A DNA stretch of 64,000 bases. It comes from an uncultured Chloroflexota bacterium. GTDB lineage: Bacteria; Chloroflexota; Anaerolineae; Anaerolineales; Anaerolineaceae. Below are positions 1 to 8,909 of the stretch, piece by piece. The position numbers were made by a program, and so were the translations under genes. Positions within the stretch are counted from its first letter, which is position 1. The number at the start of each line of letters is the position of its first letter. The DNA lies in NCBI GenBank assembly GCA_902791025.1, contig CADATZ010000002.1, positions 62,001 to 126,000 on the forward strand, read 5' to 3'. Under the pieces are notes generated by a model. It did not search any database and was not told where the DNA came from. It saw only the letters and a program-made list of their open reading frames with translations.

Positions 1-1073
1 CTCCTTACGGCCCAACCCTGCGCAACCTGGCGATCCCCTTTGCCGCCATCGTCCCAAAGCATGTTGTTGAAGCTGACGAGCAGGCCTTCATTCTCAACCC
101 CATCGGCTCCGGTCCGTACACCTTCGTCGAATGGAAACAGGGTGACCACGTCACACTCAAAGCTTTCGAAGACTACTATGCCGACAAGGCTCTGACCGAA
201 AACCTGGTCATGAAAGTCGTCCCGGAAACATCCCAGCGCTCCATCGCTCTGGAAACCGGTGAAATCGACCTGGCCTATGATCTGGCTGTCAATGACCTGC
301 CGAAGGTCCGTGACAACGCTGCTCTGACCGCCTACGAAATCCCGTCCCTGAGCTGCTGGTACATCTCCATGAACATGAACAAAGCTCCGTTTGACAACCC
401 GCTTGTCCGCGAAGCCCTGAGCTATGCAATCGACCGCCAGCTGCTGGTGGATGCCCTGAACATGGGTTCCGGCCAGCCTGCTGATGCCATCATCGCCCCG
501 GGCGTCTTCGGTTACTACAGCACCGGCGTCCGCGAATACAACCCGGAAAAGGCTAAGGAACTGCTTGCTGAAGCCGGTTATCCGAATGGTTTCTCCGCAA
601 AGTTGTGGGTGAACGACAACCAGTCCCGCATTGAGATGTGCCAGGTCATCCAGGCCATGCTCTCTGAAATCGGTGTGGAAGTCAGTGTGGACGTGATGGA
701 ATTCGGTGCCTTCATTGCCGCCACCACCAATGGTGAACACGACATGGCATACTTCGGCTGGACCACCTCCAGCGGTGATGCCGACTACACCTACTACTCT
801 CTGGAACACTCTTCCCAGCAGGGTGCCGCAGGCAACCGCACCTTCATCGCCGATCCTGAAGTCGACGCTCTGATCGAAGCCGGCCGCAGCTCCAACAATG
901 CCGAAGAACGCCAGGAAATCTACAAGAACCTCGCCATCAAACTTGACGAGATCAATAACAACCTGCCCATCTTCTACAGCTCCCTCAACGTCGGCGCCAA
1001 CGCCAAGGTTGAAGGTTTTGTTATGGATGCCAATGGTTACCACCCGCTGAACAACGTTCAGGTTCTTCAGTAA
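1..1073 (+). CDS. Peptide ABC transporter substrate-binding protein (family 5), 5'-truncated by window edge
   Basis: The reading frame is open from base 3 and enters the window inside the gene, so the signal peptide and N-terminal lobe are missing. The visible part has family-5 solute-binding features: an IGSGPYTFVEW block, an AIDRQLL segment after NPLVREALSYA, and an NPEKAKELLAEAGYPNGF block. These are typical of DppA/OppA/GsiB-type extracellular receptors that deliver peptides, or sometimes nickel or glutathione, to an ABC permease. The last Met-initiated stretch begins at 210 but is not the true start. A creatininase-family gene and an M42 peptidase follow on the same strand, which fits uptake plus hydrolysis of peptide-like compounds. 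Substrate is not deducible. Confidence 0.93.
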   Translation, partial: PYGPTLRNLAIPFAAIVPKHVVEADEQAFILNPIGSGPYTFVEWKQGDHVTLKAFEDYYADKALTENLVMKVVPETSQRSIALETGEIDLAYDLAVNDLPKVRDNAALTAYEIPSLSCWYISMNMNKAPFDNPLVREALSYAIDRQLLVDALNMGSGQPADAIIAPGVFGYYSTGVREYNPEKAKELLAEAGYPNGFSAKLWVNDNQSRIEMCQVIQAMLSEIGVEVSVDVMEFGAFIAATTNGEHDMAYFGWTTSSGDADYTYYSLEHSSQQGAAGNRTFIADPEVDALIEAGRSSNNAEERQEIYKNLAIKLDEINNNLPIFYSSLNVGANAKVEGFVMDANGYHPLNNVQVLQ

Positions 1074-1086
1074 TTCTGCTCAACAA

Positions 1087-1112
1087 AGCCGCCGGTGTTG
1101 AAACCGGCGGCT
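1087..1112 (+). other. Intercistronic stem-loop
   Basis: A GC-rich hairpin (arms GCCGCCGGT and ACCGGCGGC, 6-nt loop) lies 14 nt after the binding-protein stop and 9 nt before the Shine-Dalgarno of the next gene. It has no U-tract, so it looks like an mRNA-stabilising or attenuating element that raises binding-protein levels relative to downstream genes, as is common after solute-binding-protein genes. Confidence 0.6.
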
Positions 1113-1137
1113 CCATATTTAAGGAGGCACAGATAAA

Positions 1138-1899
1138 ATGAGACTCGCCAATATCACCTGGCCGCAGGCACAAGCCTATTTCAAAGAAAATGACATGGTT
1201 CTGATTGGCATCGGAAGCATCGAATGCCATGGACGCCATATGCCTCTCGGGACAGATACACTGATCCCCGATCACCTGTTGGGAATGATCGAAAAGAAGA
1301 GCGATGTCTTGATCGCCCCGACCATCCCCTTTGGTGCATGTCAGAGTCTTTCACCATATCCCGGAACAATCGATATTGATGGGGATATTCTTTACCAATT
1401 CTTCCGCCAGATCATGCTCAGCCTCTACCGTCACGGTGCGAGAAAATTCGTCATCCTGAACGGTCACGGAGGAAACATGAAAACGATCGAAAGGCTTGGC
1501 CTTGAATTTGAAGACAAAGGCTGCCTGGTCGCAATGCTGAACTGGTGGCTAATGGCCTGGGATATGAATCCGGCCTGGAAGGGCGGACACGGCGGCGGTG
1601 AAGAAACTGCTGCAATTTTAGGTATTGATCCGTCACTTGTCGTAAAAGAAGAAATCGGCGGGCCACTGAAGCTTTATGATCTGACTGACAATCTGAAAGC
1701 CACAGGCTTCCGTTCTGTGGAATTCAAAGGCGTCTCTGTTGAAATTCTGCGCAGCACACCGCACGTCACTGACAGTGGTTGGATCGGTCCGGATCATCCA
1801 AACACTGCTACAGAAGAATGGGGTAAAGAGATGCTCCAGACAACTGCCGACTATATTGTCGACTTTATGGAAGAATTCAAAAAAGTACCCTTGAAATAA
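1138..1899 (+). CDS. Creatininase family protein (creatinine amidohydrolase fold)
   Basis: A 253-aa protein of normal family length. Metal-ligand motifs are in family order: SIECHGRHMPLGTD (E29, H31, D40), the NGHGGN loop (H110) and GGHGGGEETA (H151, E155/E156). The family comprises binuclear-metal cyclic amidohydrolases including creatininase, formamide hydrolases such as the riboflavin/F420 pathway ArfB, and many uncharacterised members. Start is supported by AAGGAGG at 1121-1127. An M42 peptidase gene begins 13 nt after the stop, so the two are almost certainly co-transcribed. The exact substrate cannot be told; true creatinine degradation is only one option and no creatinase gene is present here. 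Confidence 0.87.
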   Translation: MRLANITWPQAQAYFKENDMVLIGIGSIECHGRHMPLGTDTLIPDHLLGMIEKKSDVLIAPTIPFGACQSLSPYPGTIDIDGDILYQFFRQIMLSLYRHGARKFVILNGHGGNMKTIERLGLEFEDKGCLVAMLNWWLMAWDMNPAWKGGHGGGEETAAILGIDPSLVVKEEIGGPLKLYDLTDNLKATGFRSVEFKGVSVEILRSTPHVTDSGWIGPDHPNTATEEWGKEMLQTTADYIVDFMEEFKKVPLK

Positions 1900-1912
1900 C
1901 GGAAGTCTGCTC

Positions 1913-2989
1913 ATGGAAAAGTCAACAGCTCTTGAAATGATTGCGGCGATTTCAAACGCCAATGGGGTTTCCGGTTTTGAGGATGAGGTCGTATCCGCCA
2001 TACTGCCTTACGCAAAGCAGGTTGGAGAAACAACGGTCGACCGCATGCGAAACACGTTTATCCACAGAACCGGAAATACCGGCGCCCGCCCTGTCGTACA
2101 GCTTGACGCACACAGCGATGAAGTCGGTTTTATGGTGCAGGCGATTTGCCCCAACGGCACACTGCGCATCATCCCGATAGGCGGATGGGTCACCAGCAAC
2201 ATACCCGCCCACATAGTCCGGGTCAGAACCAGAGACGGGCAGTACATTCCCGGGTTAACCGCAAGCAAACCTCCGCATTTCATGACGGAAGCAGAACGAA
2301 AAGCGCCACTGGAGATGAACAACATTACGGTTGATGTCGGTGCCACATCCGCGGAAGAAGCGATACACGATTACGGGATCCGGATCGGGGAACCTGTCGT
2401 CCCGGATGTTACTTTCACGTATAATGAAAAAACCGATCTGATGATCGGGAAAGCCTTTGACTGCCGCGCGGGATGCTCGGCAATCCTGAAGACCCTTCAC
2501 GACCTGAAAGATGAAACTCTGAACGTTGATGTGGTCGGCGCCTGCGCCACGCAGGAAGAAGTTGGATGCCGCGGTGCTGTCGTAACAGCAAATACGATTA
2601 ATCCTGATATCGCGATCGTCTTCGAAGGATGCCCTGCGGATGACACCGTTGTCGAAAAATATATGGTGCAAACAGCCATAAAACACGGCCCCATGCTGCG
2701 GCACATTGACGCGAAAATGATCACCAATCCACATTATCAGCGCTACGCCCTTGATCTTGCGGAAGAATTGGGTATCCCGGTTCAGGACTCAGTACGTTCC
2801 GGAGGAGCAACCAACGGATCCGCGATCCATCTCAGCAATAAGGGCGTTCCTGTGATCGTTATCGGCATTCCGGTCCGTTATATCCATACGCATTACGGCA
2901 TTGCCGCTTATTCCGATTTTGAGAATTCAGTGAAACTGGCCTGTGCCCTGCTGAAACGATTCGACAAAGAGCTGATTTACAGCTTTTAG
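1913..2989 (+). CDS. M42 family metallopeptidase (glutamyl aminopeptidase / deblocking aminopeptidase type)
   Basis: A 358-aa cytosolic di-metal aminopeptidase. Visible motifs are QLDAHSDEVGFMV (H67 ligand, D69), KAFDCRAGC (D183 bridging), TQEEVGCRGA (E215 catalytic, E216 ligand) and VRYIHTH (H325 ligand). One ligand position that is usually Asp appears as Glu (FEGCP, E238). Family members assemble into tetrahedral dodecamers that trim oligopeptides. The gene follows the creatininase-family gene by 13 nt and ends at a strong terminator, so it closes an operon with the peptide-binding protein upstream; import then hydrolysis of peptides is the plausible theme. Members are also annotated as endoglucanases, which is unlikely here. 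Confidence 0.9.
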   Translation: MEKSTALEMIAAISNANGVSGFEDEVVSAILPYAKQVGETTVDRMRNTFIHRTGNTGARPVVQLDAHSDEVGFMVQAICPNGTLRIIPIGGWVTSNIPAHIVRVRTRDGQYIPGLTASKPPHFMTEAERKAPLEMNNITVDVGATSAEEAIHDYGIRIGEPVVPDVTFTYNEKTDLMIGKAFDCRAGCSAILKTLHDLKDETLNVDVVGACATQEEVGCRGAVVTANTINPDIAIVFEGCPADDTVVEKYMVQTAIKHGPMLRHIDAKMITNPHYQRYALDLAEELGIPVQDSVRSGGATNGSAIHLSNKGVPVIVIGIPVRYIHTHYGIAAYSDFENSVKLACALLKRFDKELIYSF

Positions 2990-3001
2990 TCTTTATCCGA
3001 A

Positions 3002-3040
3002 AACAACGGCTGCATTTTATTTCTGCGGCCGTTGTTTTTA
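3002..3040 (+). terminator. Rho-independent terminator after M42 peptidase
   Basis: Inverted arms AACAACGGC and GCCGTTGTT, extended inward by TGC pairs, followed by TTTTTA. It lies 13 nt after the stop codon. Confidence 0.85.
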
Positions 3041-3042
3041 TT

Positions 3043-3113
3043 ACCAGTTATCCGTAATGGAGCTCATGGGGACTGGCGTCATGTGCTCCACCTCGAGTTC
3101 AGAACAGTTATGT
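3043..3113 (-). repeat. Decayed copy of the CTATTCAGAA/GGGGACAG palindromic element
   Basis: Read on the minus strand this segment carries TAACTGTTCTGAAC, GGAGCACATG, CCAGTCCCCATG and AGCTCCATTA, matching parts of the elements at 28059-28152 and 58480-58576. The match is partial and the termini are mutated. It sits exactly between two convergent genes, touching the stop codon of the YfhO-like gene. Confidence 0.5.
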
Positions 3114-5315
3114 TTAATGATATGTCAGGCGAAGTTCTGAAACAGAAGGTGGAATTGAAACACAAAGGAAAGCATCCAGAACTTCAGATACACCCAATTC
3201 AGCATTTCCGGCGAAAGCCTTCCAGCCTTTATCATAGGGAACCGTCAAAAAAAGGTTTCTGACTTCATTTGCCTGAAGCAGATTTATCTTCAATTCGGAA
3301 CTGCTTACTTTTTTCACAGAAATTCCCTCTGACAGCTCTGAAAACAACGCTGATATTTTTTCAGTGTCTTCCATATAGAAGGTCAGGTCCGGGAAATCCG
3401 TTATCGCGGAATCAACAATAATCGGCAAATCAACAGTACCTTCCACTTTGTTTTTGCGAATCGGAATGAAATAATCAGGCGCATTAAGAGCAGTCTTTTT
3501 TTCATTTTCCGCTCCCACAAAAAGCTCACCAATCAGGGATTGATTCTCCATATGCGCATAAAGGTGATGACTTTCAGGCAAATCAATATGAAAAACAAAG
3601 GCAGCCTCACGTTCAGGATCAATTTTCCAGCAAAAATTATCATCACATTCCAAATTCAGCAAATCATATGATTTTGGCTCAGCAATTTTCAAAATCGGGC
3701 TCTCAGATCCAAGAAAAGAAGCTATTTTATTTTGGAACAGATAAGGATCTCCTGCCTCAATCACTCCAGAAGCACTGTTCATTTTCAGAATATAAGCCGC
3801 AGAGGAAATCGCTTCCACCTGTGTAATCGCACCTTCCGAAAGTACATAACGGACACCCAGCAGTGAATTTGCAAAGTTGGTATTTCCCAAGCCATACCGC
3901 AACGTGTATCGATCCTGAGGAAACCCCATGTTTCTCAAAAACTCAAAAATCTTCCGGTTCGCAAGAGAATCGAAATGCGTAATTCCCGAATACGCGAAAT
4001 GCATCGCGTCATTGTCCGTCCTCGGAGCGAGATCTTCAATCCGGAAAAAATCTCCATTGTCGTCAATTGATTTCAGCAGCGCAGCTTTTTCAAGAACCGT
4101 TTCCGCATAGACATGCTGCGGTACGGCTTCTTCCAGTTTTACAGTTAAAGTCACGTTCAAATTATAGACCAGTCCCGCAAATCCCAGCGGCAGCAGATAC
4201 CAGGGCACCGCTCGGGGACACTCGGCTGCACACAGAATGATCAGGTAAATCAGCAGGAAAGAAAACCGATACGGCCACCAGTGCGGTTCACTGAATCCCT
4301 GCCATATCATCGTCAGTGGACGGTAAAACATGGAAATGATCAGAATTACAATAAGAATCAGCCTGTGGCGTTTAATCGCCGCATTTTTGTTGAGAACAAA
4401 GAATAGAACCGCCGCAACAAAGGGAATCAATCCGCAATACACCGCGGGCAGACCGTTATCTCGATATTGAAAGTGATCAAACTGACCGGGCAGAAATTTT
4501 TTCAGAAAATCAGGCAGAGAAAAATTTAAAGCCTGGGTAAACCATTGCGGGTCCATAGACTTTATAGTTGTTCCCATCTGCCGGATGACTGTAAAAATCA
4601 CCGGCAGGCTGAGCAAAAATACGAATGCAAAAACCAGTAATAAGCGTTTATCCGGTTTTCTCTCTTCAGGAATGATCATCCAGAGAAATGAAAAAATACA
4701 GATCATATATCCGATGTAAAAATTCAGGATCACTGCCGCCGCAAGCCACAGAACCGCAGGAAGGAGTCTTTCTCCTTTCCGAACTTTCTGACAGTACATA
4801 ATGGCCATCGGCAAAATGGCAGCTTCCTGAATAAACTGAAAGTTTTCGGCATTCAGCAGCATCCATCCGGACAAACTGTATGCTGCTGAAAGGAACATTA
4901 GAAATAACATTTTTTTCCTGTCAACAGGACGGGCAAAATATTCCAGAGAAACAAAGCAGGACAGTCCGGTCAGTCCAAAAAACAGCAGCATTTCGAGACT
5001 GATACCCAAAGGCACCAATTCATCCGGGAACAATATCGGGATCAGATTGAAAGGAGAAATCAGGTAATAAGTAAAAAAAGAAGGGAAATCACCGCCGAGT
5101 CCACGGCTGAAGCTGTAAAGAAAATTATTCTTTCCTGACAGAACAGTCCGCATATACGCATAAAAATCAACATACTGCGCGTTCATATCATGGATCAGGA
5201 ATGTTGAATCACCGAAAGGGGTGATACCTTTTATGGCAAAAAAAACAGCAAGAACCAAAAGGGGTAAAAAAAATGAAAAAAGCCGGTAAACCCGGCATTG
5301 TCTGTTCCTGGTCAT
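3114..5315 (-). CDS. YfhO family polytopic membrane protein (GT-C-like)
   Basis: A 733-aa protein with an N-terminal hydrophobic segment (about residues 10-30), about a dozen transmembrane helices up to residue 390, then a large soluble C-terminal region with a few hydrophobic stretches and a last hydrophobic patch near residues 700-733. The early loop with IHDMNAQYVDFYAYMRTVLSGKNNFLYSFSRG split around Asp/Gln residues and LGGDFPSFFTYYLISPFNL is the YfhO family signature. Bacillota YfhO proteins are linked to glycosylation of lipoteichoic acid or other surface polymers. The start ATG overlaps the stop of the PHP phosphatase gene by 4 nt, so it is translationally coupled to the exopolysaccharide control genes. 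It is the last gene of the 13.5-3.1 kb operon. Confidence 0.87.
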   Translation of the reverse strand: MTRNRQCRVYRLFSFFLPLLVLAVFFAIKGITPFGDSTFLIHDMNAQYVDFYAYMRTVLSGKNNFLYSFSRGLGGDFPSFFTYYLISPFNLIPILFPDELVPLGISLEMLLFFGLTGLSCFVSLEYFARPVDRKKMLFLMFLSAAYSLSGWMLLNAENFQFIQEAAILPMAIMYCQKVRKGERLLPAVLWLAAAVILNFYIGYMICIFSFLWMIIPEERKPDKRLLLVFAFVFLLSLPVIFTVIRQMGTTIKSMDPQWFTQALNFSLPDFLKKFLPGQFDHFQYRDNGLPAVYCGLIPFVAAVLFFVLNKNAAIKRHRLILIVILIISMFYRPLTMIWQGFSEPHWWPYRFSFLLIYLIILCAAECPRAVPWYLLPLGFAGLVYNLNVTLTVKLEEAVPQHVYAETVLEKAALLKSIDDNGDFFRIEDLAPRTDNDAMHFAYSGITHFDSLANRKIFEFLRNMGFPQDRYTLRYGLGNTNFANSLLGVRYVLSEGAITQVEAISSAAYILKMNSASGVIEAGDPYLFQNKIASFLGSESPILKIAEPKSYDLLNLECDDNFCWKIDPEREAAFVFHIDLPESHHLYAHMENQSLIGELFVGAENEKKTALNAPDYFIPIRKNKVEGTVDLPIIVDSAITDFPDLTFYMEDTEKISALFSELSEGISVKKVSSSELKINLLQANEVRNLFLTVPYDKGWKAFAGNAELGVSEVLDAFLCVSIPPSVSELRLTYH

Positions 5316-6088
5316 TTTCTGAAAAAATCCCAGAAGCTTTTCTTTGGTTTGGAAGGAATTATCGCATTCGGGATCCTGCCTGCCAAAAGTGTTCTGCCAA
5401 TTTCGTCCATATAATCCACAACATCAGAACCCGGATTTGAGGCAAGAACCTTTTCTGCTTCCTTCATATGCGGAGGGCGTTTTGTCATGTTGTGTGTGTC
5501 GGTGCCGATACAATGGATCAACCCACAATCCATCATGCGCCGAATAAAGGAAAGAGATTCCTTCGATTTTACTATGGAATCCGCATTGACCTGCGCATAT
5601 GCACCGCCGCAAACCATATTATACAGAAACTCAGGATTATCACGAAGCCAGGGGAACCGCTCCACATGAGCCATTACCGGAATATAACCCTTTGTCTGCA
5701 GTCTGTAAAAAACATCCTGAACAAACTCAGGAAAATGCTGAGTCGAAAATTCTATCAGCAGCACCTTGGTTCCATCAATACATAAGGTTCCCAGGTCCTC
5801 AATTTCAAGCAAAGATGGGTTATATCGAATCTCAGCAGCAGGCCGTAAATCAAACTTACCGGCCAAATCGCTGTTTTCAATTGCTTTTTTCAGCTGCCGG
5901 AAAGAAGAATTCCGGCGAATACGAAATTCAGCCACATTCTCATCCAGTGGATGAAAATGAGAACTGAGGACGATCTGCCGCACCCCATCCGCAGCCTCTT
6001 TGTGAAGCAAACTCAGGGATACATCCAAATCATCCGCCCCGTCATCCATCCACGGAAGAATGTGACTGTGAAGATCAACCGTAAACAT
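5312..6088 (-). CDS. CpsB/CapC-type PHP-family tyrosine phosphatase
   Basis: A 258-aa protein with the PHP active-site start VDLHSHILPWMDDGADD (H7, H9), a later SSHFHP motif, an AHVERFP motif and GTDTHNM. These are manganese-binding positions of the CpsB/YwqE phosphatases that dephosphorylate the bacterial tyrosine kinase controlling polysaccharide chain length or export. Its ATG overlaps the last base of the kinase stop (TAATG) and its stop overlaps the next gene, so kinase, phosphatase and YfhO protein are made together. The C-terminal residues KPKKSFWDFFRK are basic/aromatic, possibly membrane-associating. Confidence 0.92.
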   Translation of the reverse strand: MFTVDLHSHILPWMDDGADDLDVSLSLLHKEAADGVRQIVLSSHFHPLDENVAEFRIRRNSSFRQLKKAIENSDLAGKFDLRPAAEIRYNPSLLEIEDLGTLCIDGTKVLLIEFSTQHFPEFVQDVFYRLQTKGYIPVMAHVERFPWLRDNPEFLYNMVCGGAYAQVNADSIVKSKESLSFIRRMMDCGLIHCIGTDTHNMTKRPPHMKEAEKVLASNPGSDVVDYMDEIGRTLLAGRIPNAIIPSKPKKSFWDFFRK

Positions 6089-6816
6089 TAATACTTGTAT
6101 TTATAACCATAGGTGGAATAATTATAATAATATCCGCCTTTTTTCGTTGTCCCACTGACGTCATAGTCATTCAGGATCGCTCCGATGATGTCTGCGTTGA
6201 CAGCTTCCAGATTGGCTTTTGCGAGCTTGATCTGATCCATGGCAGCCAGGCGCTGACGAATCACGAAAATCACACCATCCGTTACCATGCTCAGCACTGC
6301 GGCATCTGTTACGATACCGACAGGAGGCGTATCAAATATCAGATAATCATACTGCGTTTGGAGATAATCGATAGCATCATGGATCAGTGAAGATCCAAGC
6401 AATTCCACAGGGTTCGGAGGCGTAACACCGGCATCGATAAAATGAATATTCGCCTGGGGAATTTCCTGGATCAGGCTCTCGATCCGTTCACCCGTAGCAA
6501 GATTTGTCAGGCCTATATTATGCTGAATTCCAAGATACTTATGCAGCATAGGCTTCCGCAGATCACAATCGAGCAGTAAAACACGATGTTTAGACTCTGC
6601 TAATGAAATCGCGAGATTCAATGCCAAACCCGTCTTTCCCTCTTTCGGGATCGAGCTGGTGACCAGCAGTTTCCGGTATTGTTTGTCAAGCGAAACGAAA
6701 CTTAAATTTGTACGCAGTGATTTGTATGCTTCCACATAATTCCAGGGCGCTTCAGGATTATTTACAGCAATAAAACCACGATTCTTATATTCACTTTTCT
6801 TGTTATTTTTAGCCAT
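6088..6816 (-). CDS. CpsD/CapB-type bacterial tyrosine kinase (BY-kinase)
   Basis: A 242-aa soluble kinase half. Walker A is SSIPKEGKTGLALN (K61, T62), the BY-kinase Walker A' is VLLLDCDLRKP (D83) and Walker B is YLIFDTPP. The C terminus is a tyrosine cluster (GGYYYNYSTYGYKYKY), the autophosphorylation tail of the family. The kinase needs the cytosolic tail of a CpsC-type membrane activator, encoded immediately upstream. It regulates polysaccharide polymerisation and export. Walker A reads GKTG rather than the more common GKST, a mild deviation. Confidence 0.94.
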   Translation of the reverse strand: MAKNNKKSEYKNRGFIAVNNPEAPWNYVEAYKSLRTNLSFVSLDKQYRKLLVTSSIPKEGKTGLALNLAISLAESKHRVLLLDCDLRKPMLHKYLGIQHNIGLTNLATGERIESLIQEIPQANIHFIDAGVTPPNPVELLGSSLIHDAIDYLQTQYDYLIFDTPPVGIVTDAAVLSMVTDGVIFVIRQRLAAMDQIKLAKANLEAVNADIIGAILNDYDVSGTTKKGGYYYNYSTYGYKYKY

Positions 6817-6831
6817 CTGAAGAACCTTTCC

Positions 6832-7608
6832 TTATATTGTCTGCGATTCACTTTCAGGATTTGGAGCATTCGTTGTTTTTCCGCCTGATTTTGAAGGAGT
6901 TAAGTCACTCTCACGAACCTTCGGGATCACGCCAAGCACAGGTATATCCAGCTTTTTGCGGATATCCTCATCCGTTTTGACCGTATTGTCAAGAAGGTCT
7001 TGAATGATAATAAAGGCAGCCGCAGCAACTGCACCGCCGGCTACACAAAGGATTAGATTACGCATCTTTTTCGGTGAAACAGGATTCGGATCCAGTTTCG
7101 GGAAAGAAACGACCTCAACCGACCCGGCTTTTACAGTCCGAATAATAATACTCGGCGCAACAGTCAAAATTTCATCCACCATGGCAAGAGCCAGCTCAGG
7201 ATCATAATCCTGTGCCGAAACCTTCATTACCTGCGTATTGTTGACAGGACTGACCGTAACTTTCTTTTTCAAATCATTAACAGCTAATCGGCTGACACCG
7301 CTAAGGCCACGTGCATTTAAAGCACTGAGAACTTGATCCAGCACGGTATCTGACTTTAATATTACCTCATAGGTATTCACCAACTGTCTTGCAGAATTGA
7401 TCTGATCATTGGTGATCAAAACATTCTGCTCTTCCCTTGTGTTGACAATGATCATCGCGTCAGCCTGATAGACAGGTTTCAGGAAAAACCAGTTTATTGC
7501 AAAACCGATGATACCGCACACGGCAGCACTCAAAATGACCCAAACGATTTTCTTCATAAGGAGGTTGAAAATCTCCTGCAGATCAATCGTTACATATTCT
7601 TCTTCCAT
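6832..7608 (-). CDS. Wzz/CpsC-type polysaccharide co-polymerase and BY-kinase activator
   Basis: A 258-aa protein with a short cytosolic N terminus containing DLQEIFNLLMKK, a first TM helix (about 20-42), an extracytoplasmic region of roughly 130 residues, a Pro-rich segment (FPKLDPNPVSPKK), a second TM helix (about 184-203) and a cytosolic tail with LDIPVLGVIPKV. This is the layout of CapA/YveK/CpsC adaptors. A stop-to-start gap of 15 nt joins it to the kinase. The tail is Ser/Gly-rich and probably binds the kinase. Lacking a separate Wzx/Wzy or glycosyltransferase cluster nearby, the polymer it controls is not encoded in this window. Confidence 0.92.
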   Translation of the reverse strand: MEEEYVTIDLQEIFNLLMKKIVWVILSAAVCGIIGFAINWFFLKPVYQADAMIIVNTREEQNVLITNDQINSARQLVNTYEVILKSDTVLDQVLSALNARGLSGVSRLAVNDLKKKVTVSPVNNTQVMKVSAQDYDPELALAMVDEILTVAPSIIIRTVKAGSVEVVSFPKLDPNPVSPKKMRNLILCVAGGAVAAAAFIIIQDLLDNTVKTDEDIRKKLDIPVLGVIPKVRESDLTPSKSGGKTTNAPNPESESQTI

Positions 7609-7634
7609 TTTGAACTCCTGTCACAAAATAATTA

Positions 7635-8903
7635 TTAGTTCAACGAGCTGTAAAATGCCCGTTCATCAACTTCAACGTCATCATTCAAAACCGGAACATA
7701 ATTTGTGATTCCGCTGTTATTAAACGCATCCGCCTTGATCCATTTCAGACCTTCCGGAAAAATAACACTATCCATATTTTCGTTATAAGAAAAAGCCCAG
7801 CTTTCGATCCCGATCAGATATTTTGGCAGAATTACACTGGAAATATCATCGCGATTCTGACAGGCACCTTCTCCGATAACAACAACCGGTCTGCTGCGGA
7901 TATAATCAGGAAACCTGATTTCCCCATCCTCCCCCGCATTTTGCAAACAATGCAGAATGATTATACCATCTAACTCCGGAAGATAATCTGAAAGGAACAG
8001 TTCGTCCGCGCTATCCGGAACAGATGCGTCATAAGCTTCGGAATAAACAGTTCCAAACGGACTTGAAGGACAATTGACAAAATTATCAGCAGTCAGTGTG
8101 ACTGTTGGCAATTCAACACTCTTCAGTTCCGGCAAATCGCGGAAAGCCCCTGCAGAAACACTCTGCAAGCTGCCACCGCCGCTTATTGACTGTAATGAGC
8201 TCATACTACTGATTGATCCTTCATTCAAAGCAATCAAATAATTCGGTAAACGTAGATTAGTAACGGCATCATTCCCGCTGAATGCATCCTCCGCAATCGA
8301 CGCCAAAAACCATGAAAGTTCCGGATCGTAATCAACGCCGGTATATTTGAGCAATGTATAACCCTGCGACAATGTAATAAAATCATCCGTTTTTGATTGG
8401 TACCATTCAGTATCATCAAACGCACCGGTTCCGACTTTCAGCGGATAGTACCCTGTAAGATCATTCAGATAGGATAAAGCCTTGCAGCCGCCAAAAGCCC
8501 GCCTTCCAATCATCTGCAAATTAGCCGGCAGAGTGAAAATATTCAGATTTTCGCAGTTATAAAACGCTTCTTCTCCGATTTCTGTCAATCCGCCGGAAAT
8601 ATTTACCGTTTCAAGATTTTTACAATCCGCAAAAGCACGATTTCCGATTTTTTGAACTGTAGAAGGCATTGTTAAAGAAACAAGCATTTCATTGCCTTCA
8701 AAAGCACTATCACCGATTTCAATCACATAATAATAATCAATAGATATAGGAATATTCACTTCGCTTTCATTCCCGGAATAATTCGTAATCACACAACCAT
8801 CTTCTCGAAGCAAATATTCAAATTCATCCCAATATTCAGCATCGACAGAGCCGAAAACAGTCAGCAGCAGGAAAAAAAACAGCAGTATAAAAAACTGTTT
8901 CAC
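7635..8903 (-). CDS. Secreted BspA-like leucine-rich repeat protein (LRR_5)
   Basis: A 422-aa protein with a GTG start and a clear signal peptide (KQFFILLFFFLLLTVFGSVDA, cleavage after DA near residue 22). The mature part is built of about 23-residue BspA-type repeats with the pattern IGxxAFxxCxxLxxVxLPxxLxxI, for example around residues 65-160 and 345-410. Such LRR_5 proteins are surface or secreted binding proteins; no anchor motif or TM helix is visible at the C terminus. It lies 6 nt after the preceding LRR gene and 26 nt before the co-polymerase gene, tying the LRR proteins to exopolysaccharide control. Confidence 0.88.
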   Translation of the reverse strand: MKQFFILLFFFLLLTVFGSVDAEYWDEFEYLLREDGCVITNYSGNESEVNIPISIDYYYVIEIGDSAFEGNEMLVSLTMPSTVQKIGNRAFADCKNLETVNISGGLTEIGEEAFYNCENLNIFTLPANLQMIGRRAFGGCKALSYLNDLTGYYPLKVGTGAFDDTEWYQSKTDDFITLSQGYTLLKYTGVDYDPELSWFLASIAEDAFSGNDAVTNLRLPNYLIALNEGSISSMSSLQSISGGGSLQSVSAGAFRDLPELKSVELPTVTLTADNFVNCPSSPFGTVYSEAYDASVPDSADELFLSDYLPELDGIIILHCLQNAGEDGEIRFPDYIRSRPVVVIGEGACQNRDDISSVILPKYLIGIESWAFSYNENMDSVIFPEGLKWIKADAFNNSGITNYVPVLNDDVEVDERAFYSSLN

Positions 8904-8909
8904 TTTCTG

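Noticed and set aside
1138..1899. Naming the hydrolase creatininase proper
   Set aside because: The family covers several amidohydrolases and no creatinine pathway gene is present.
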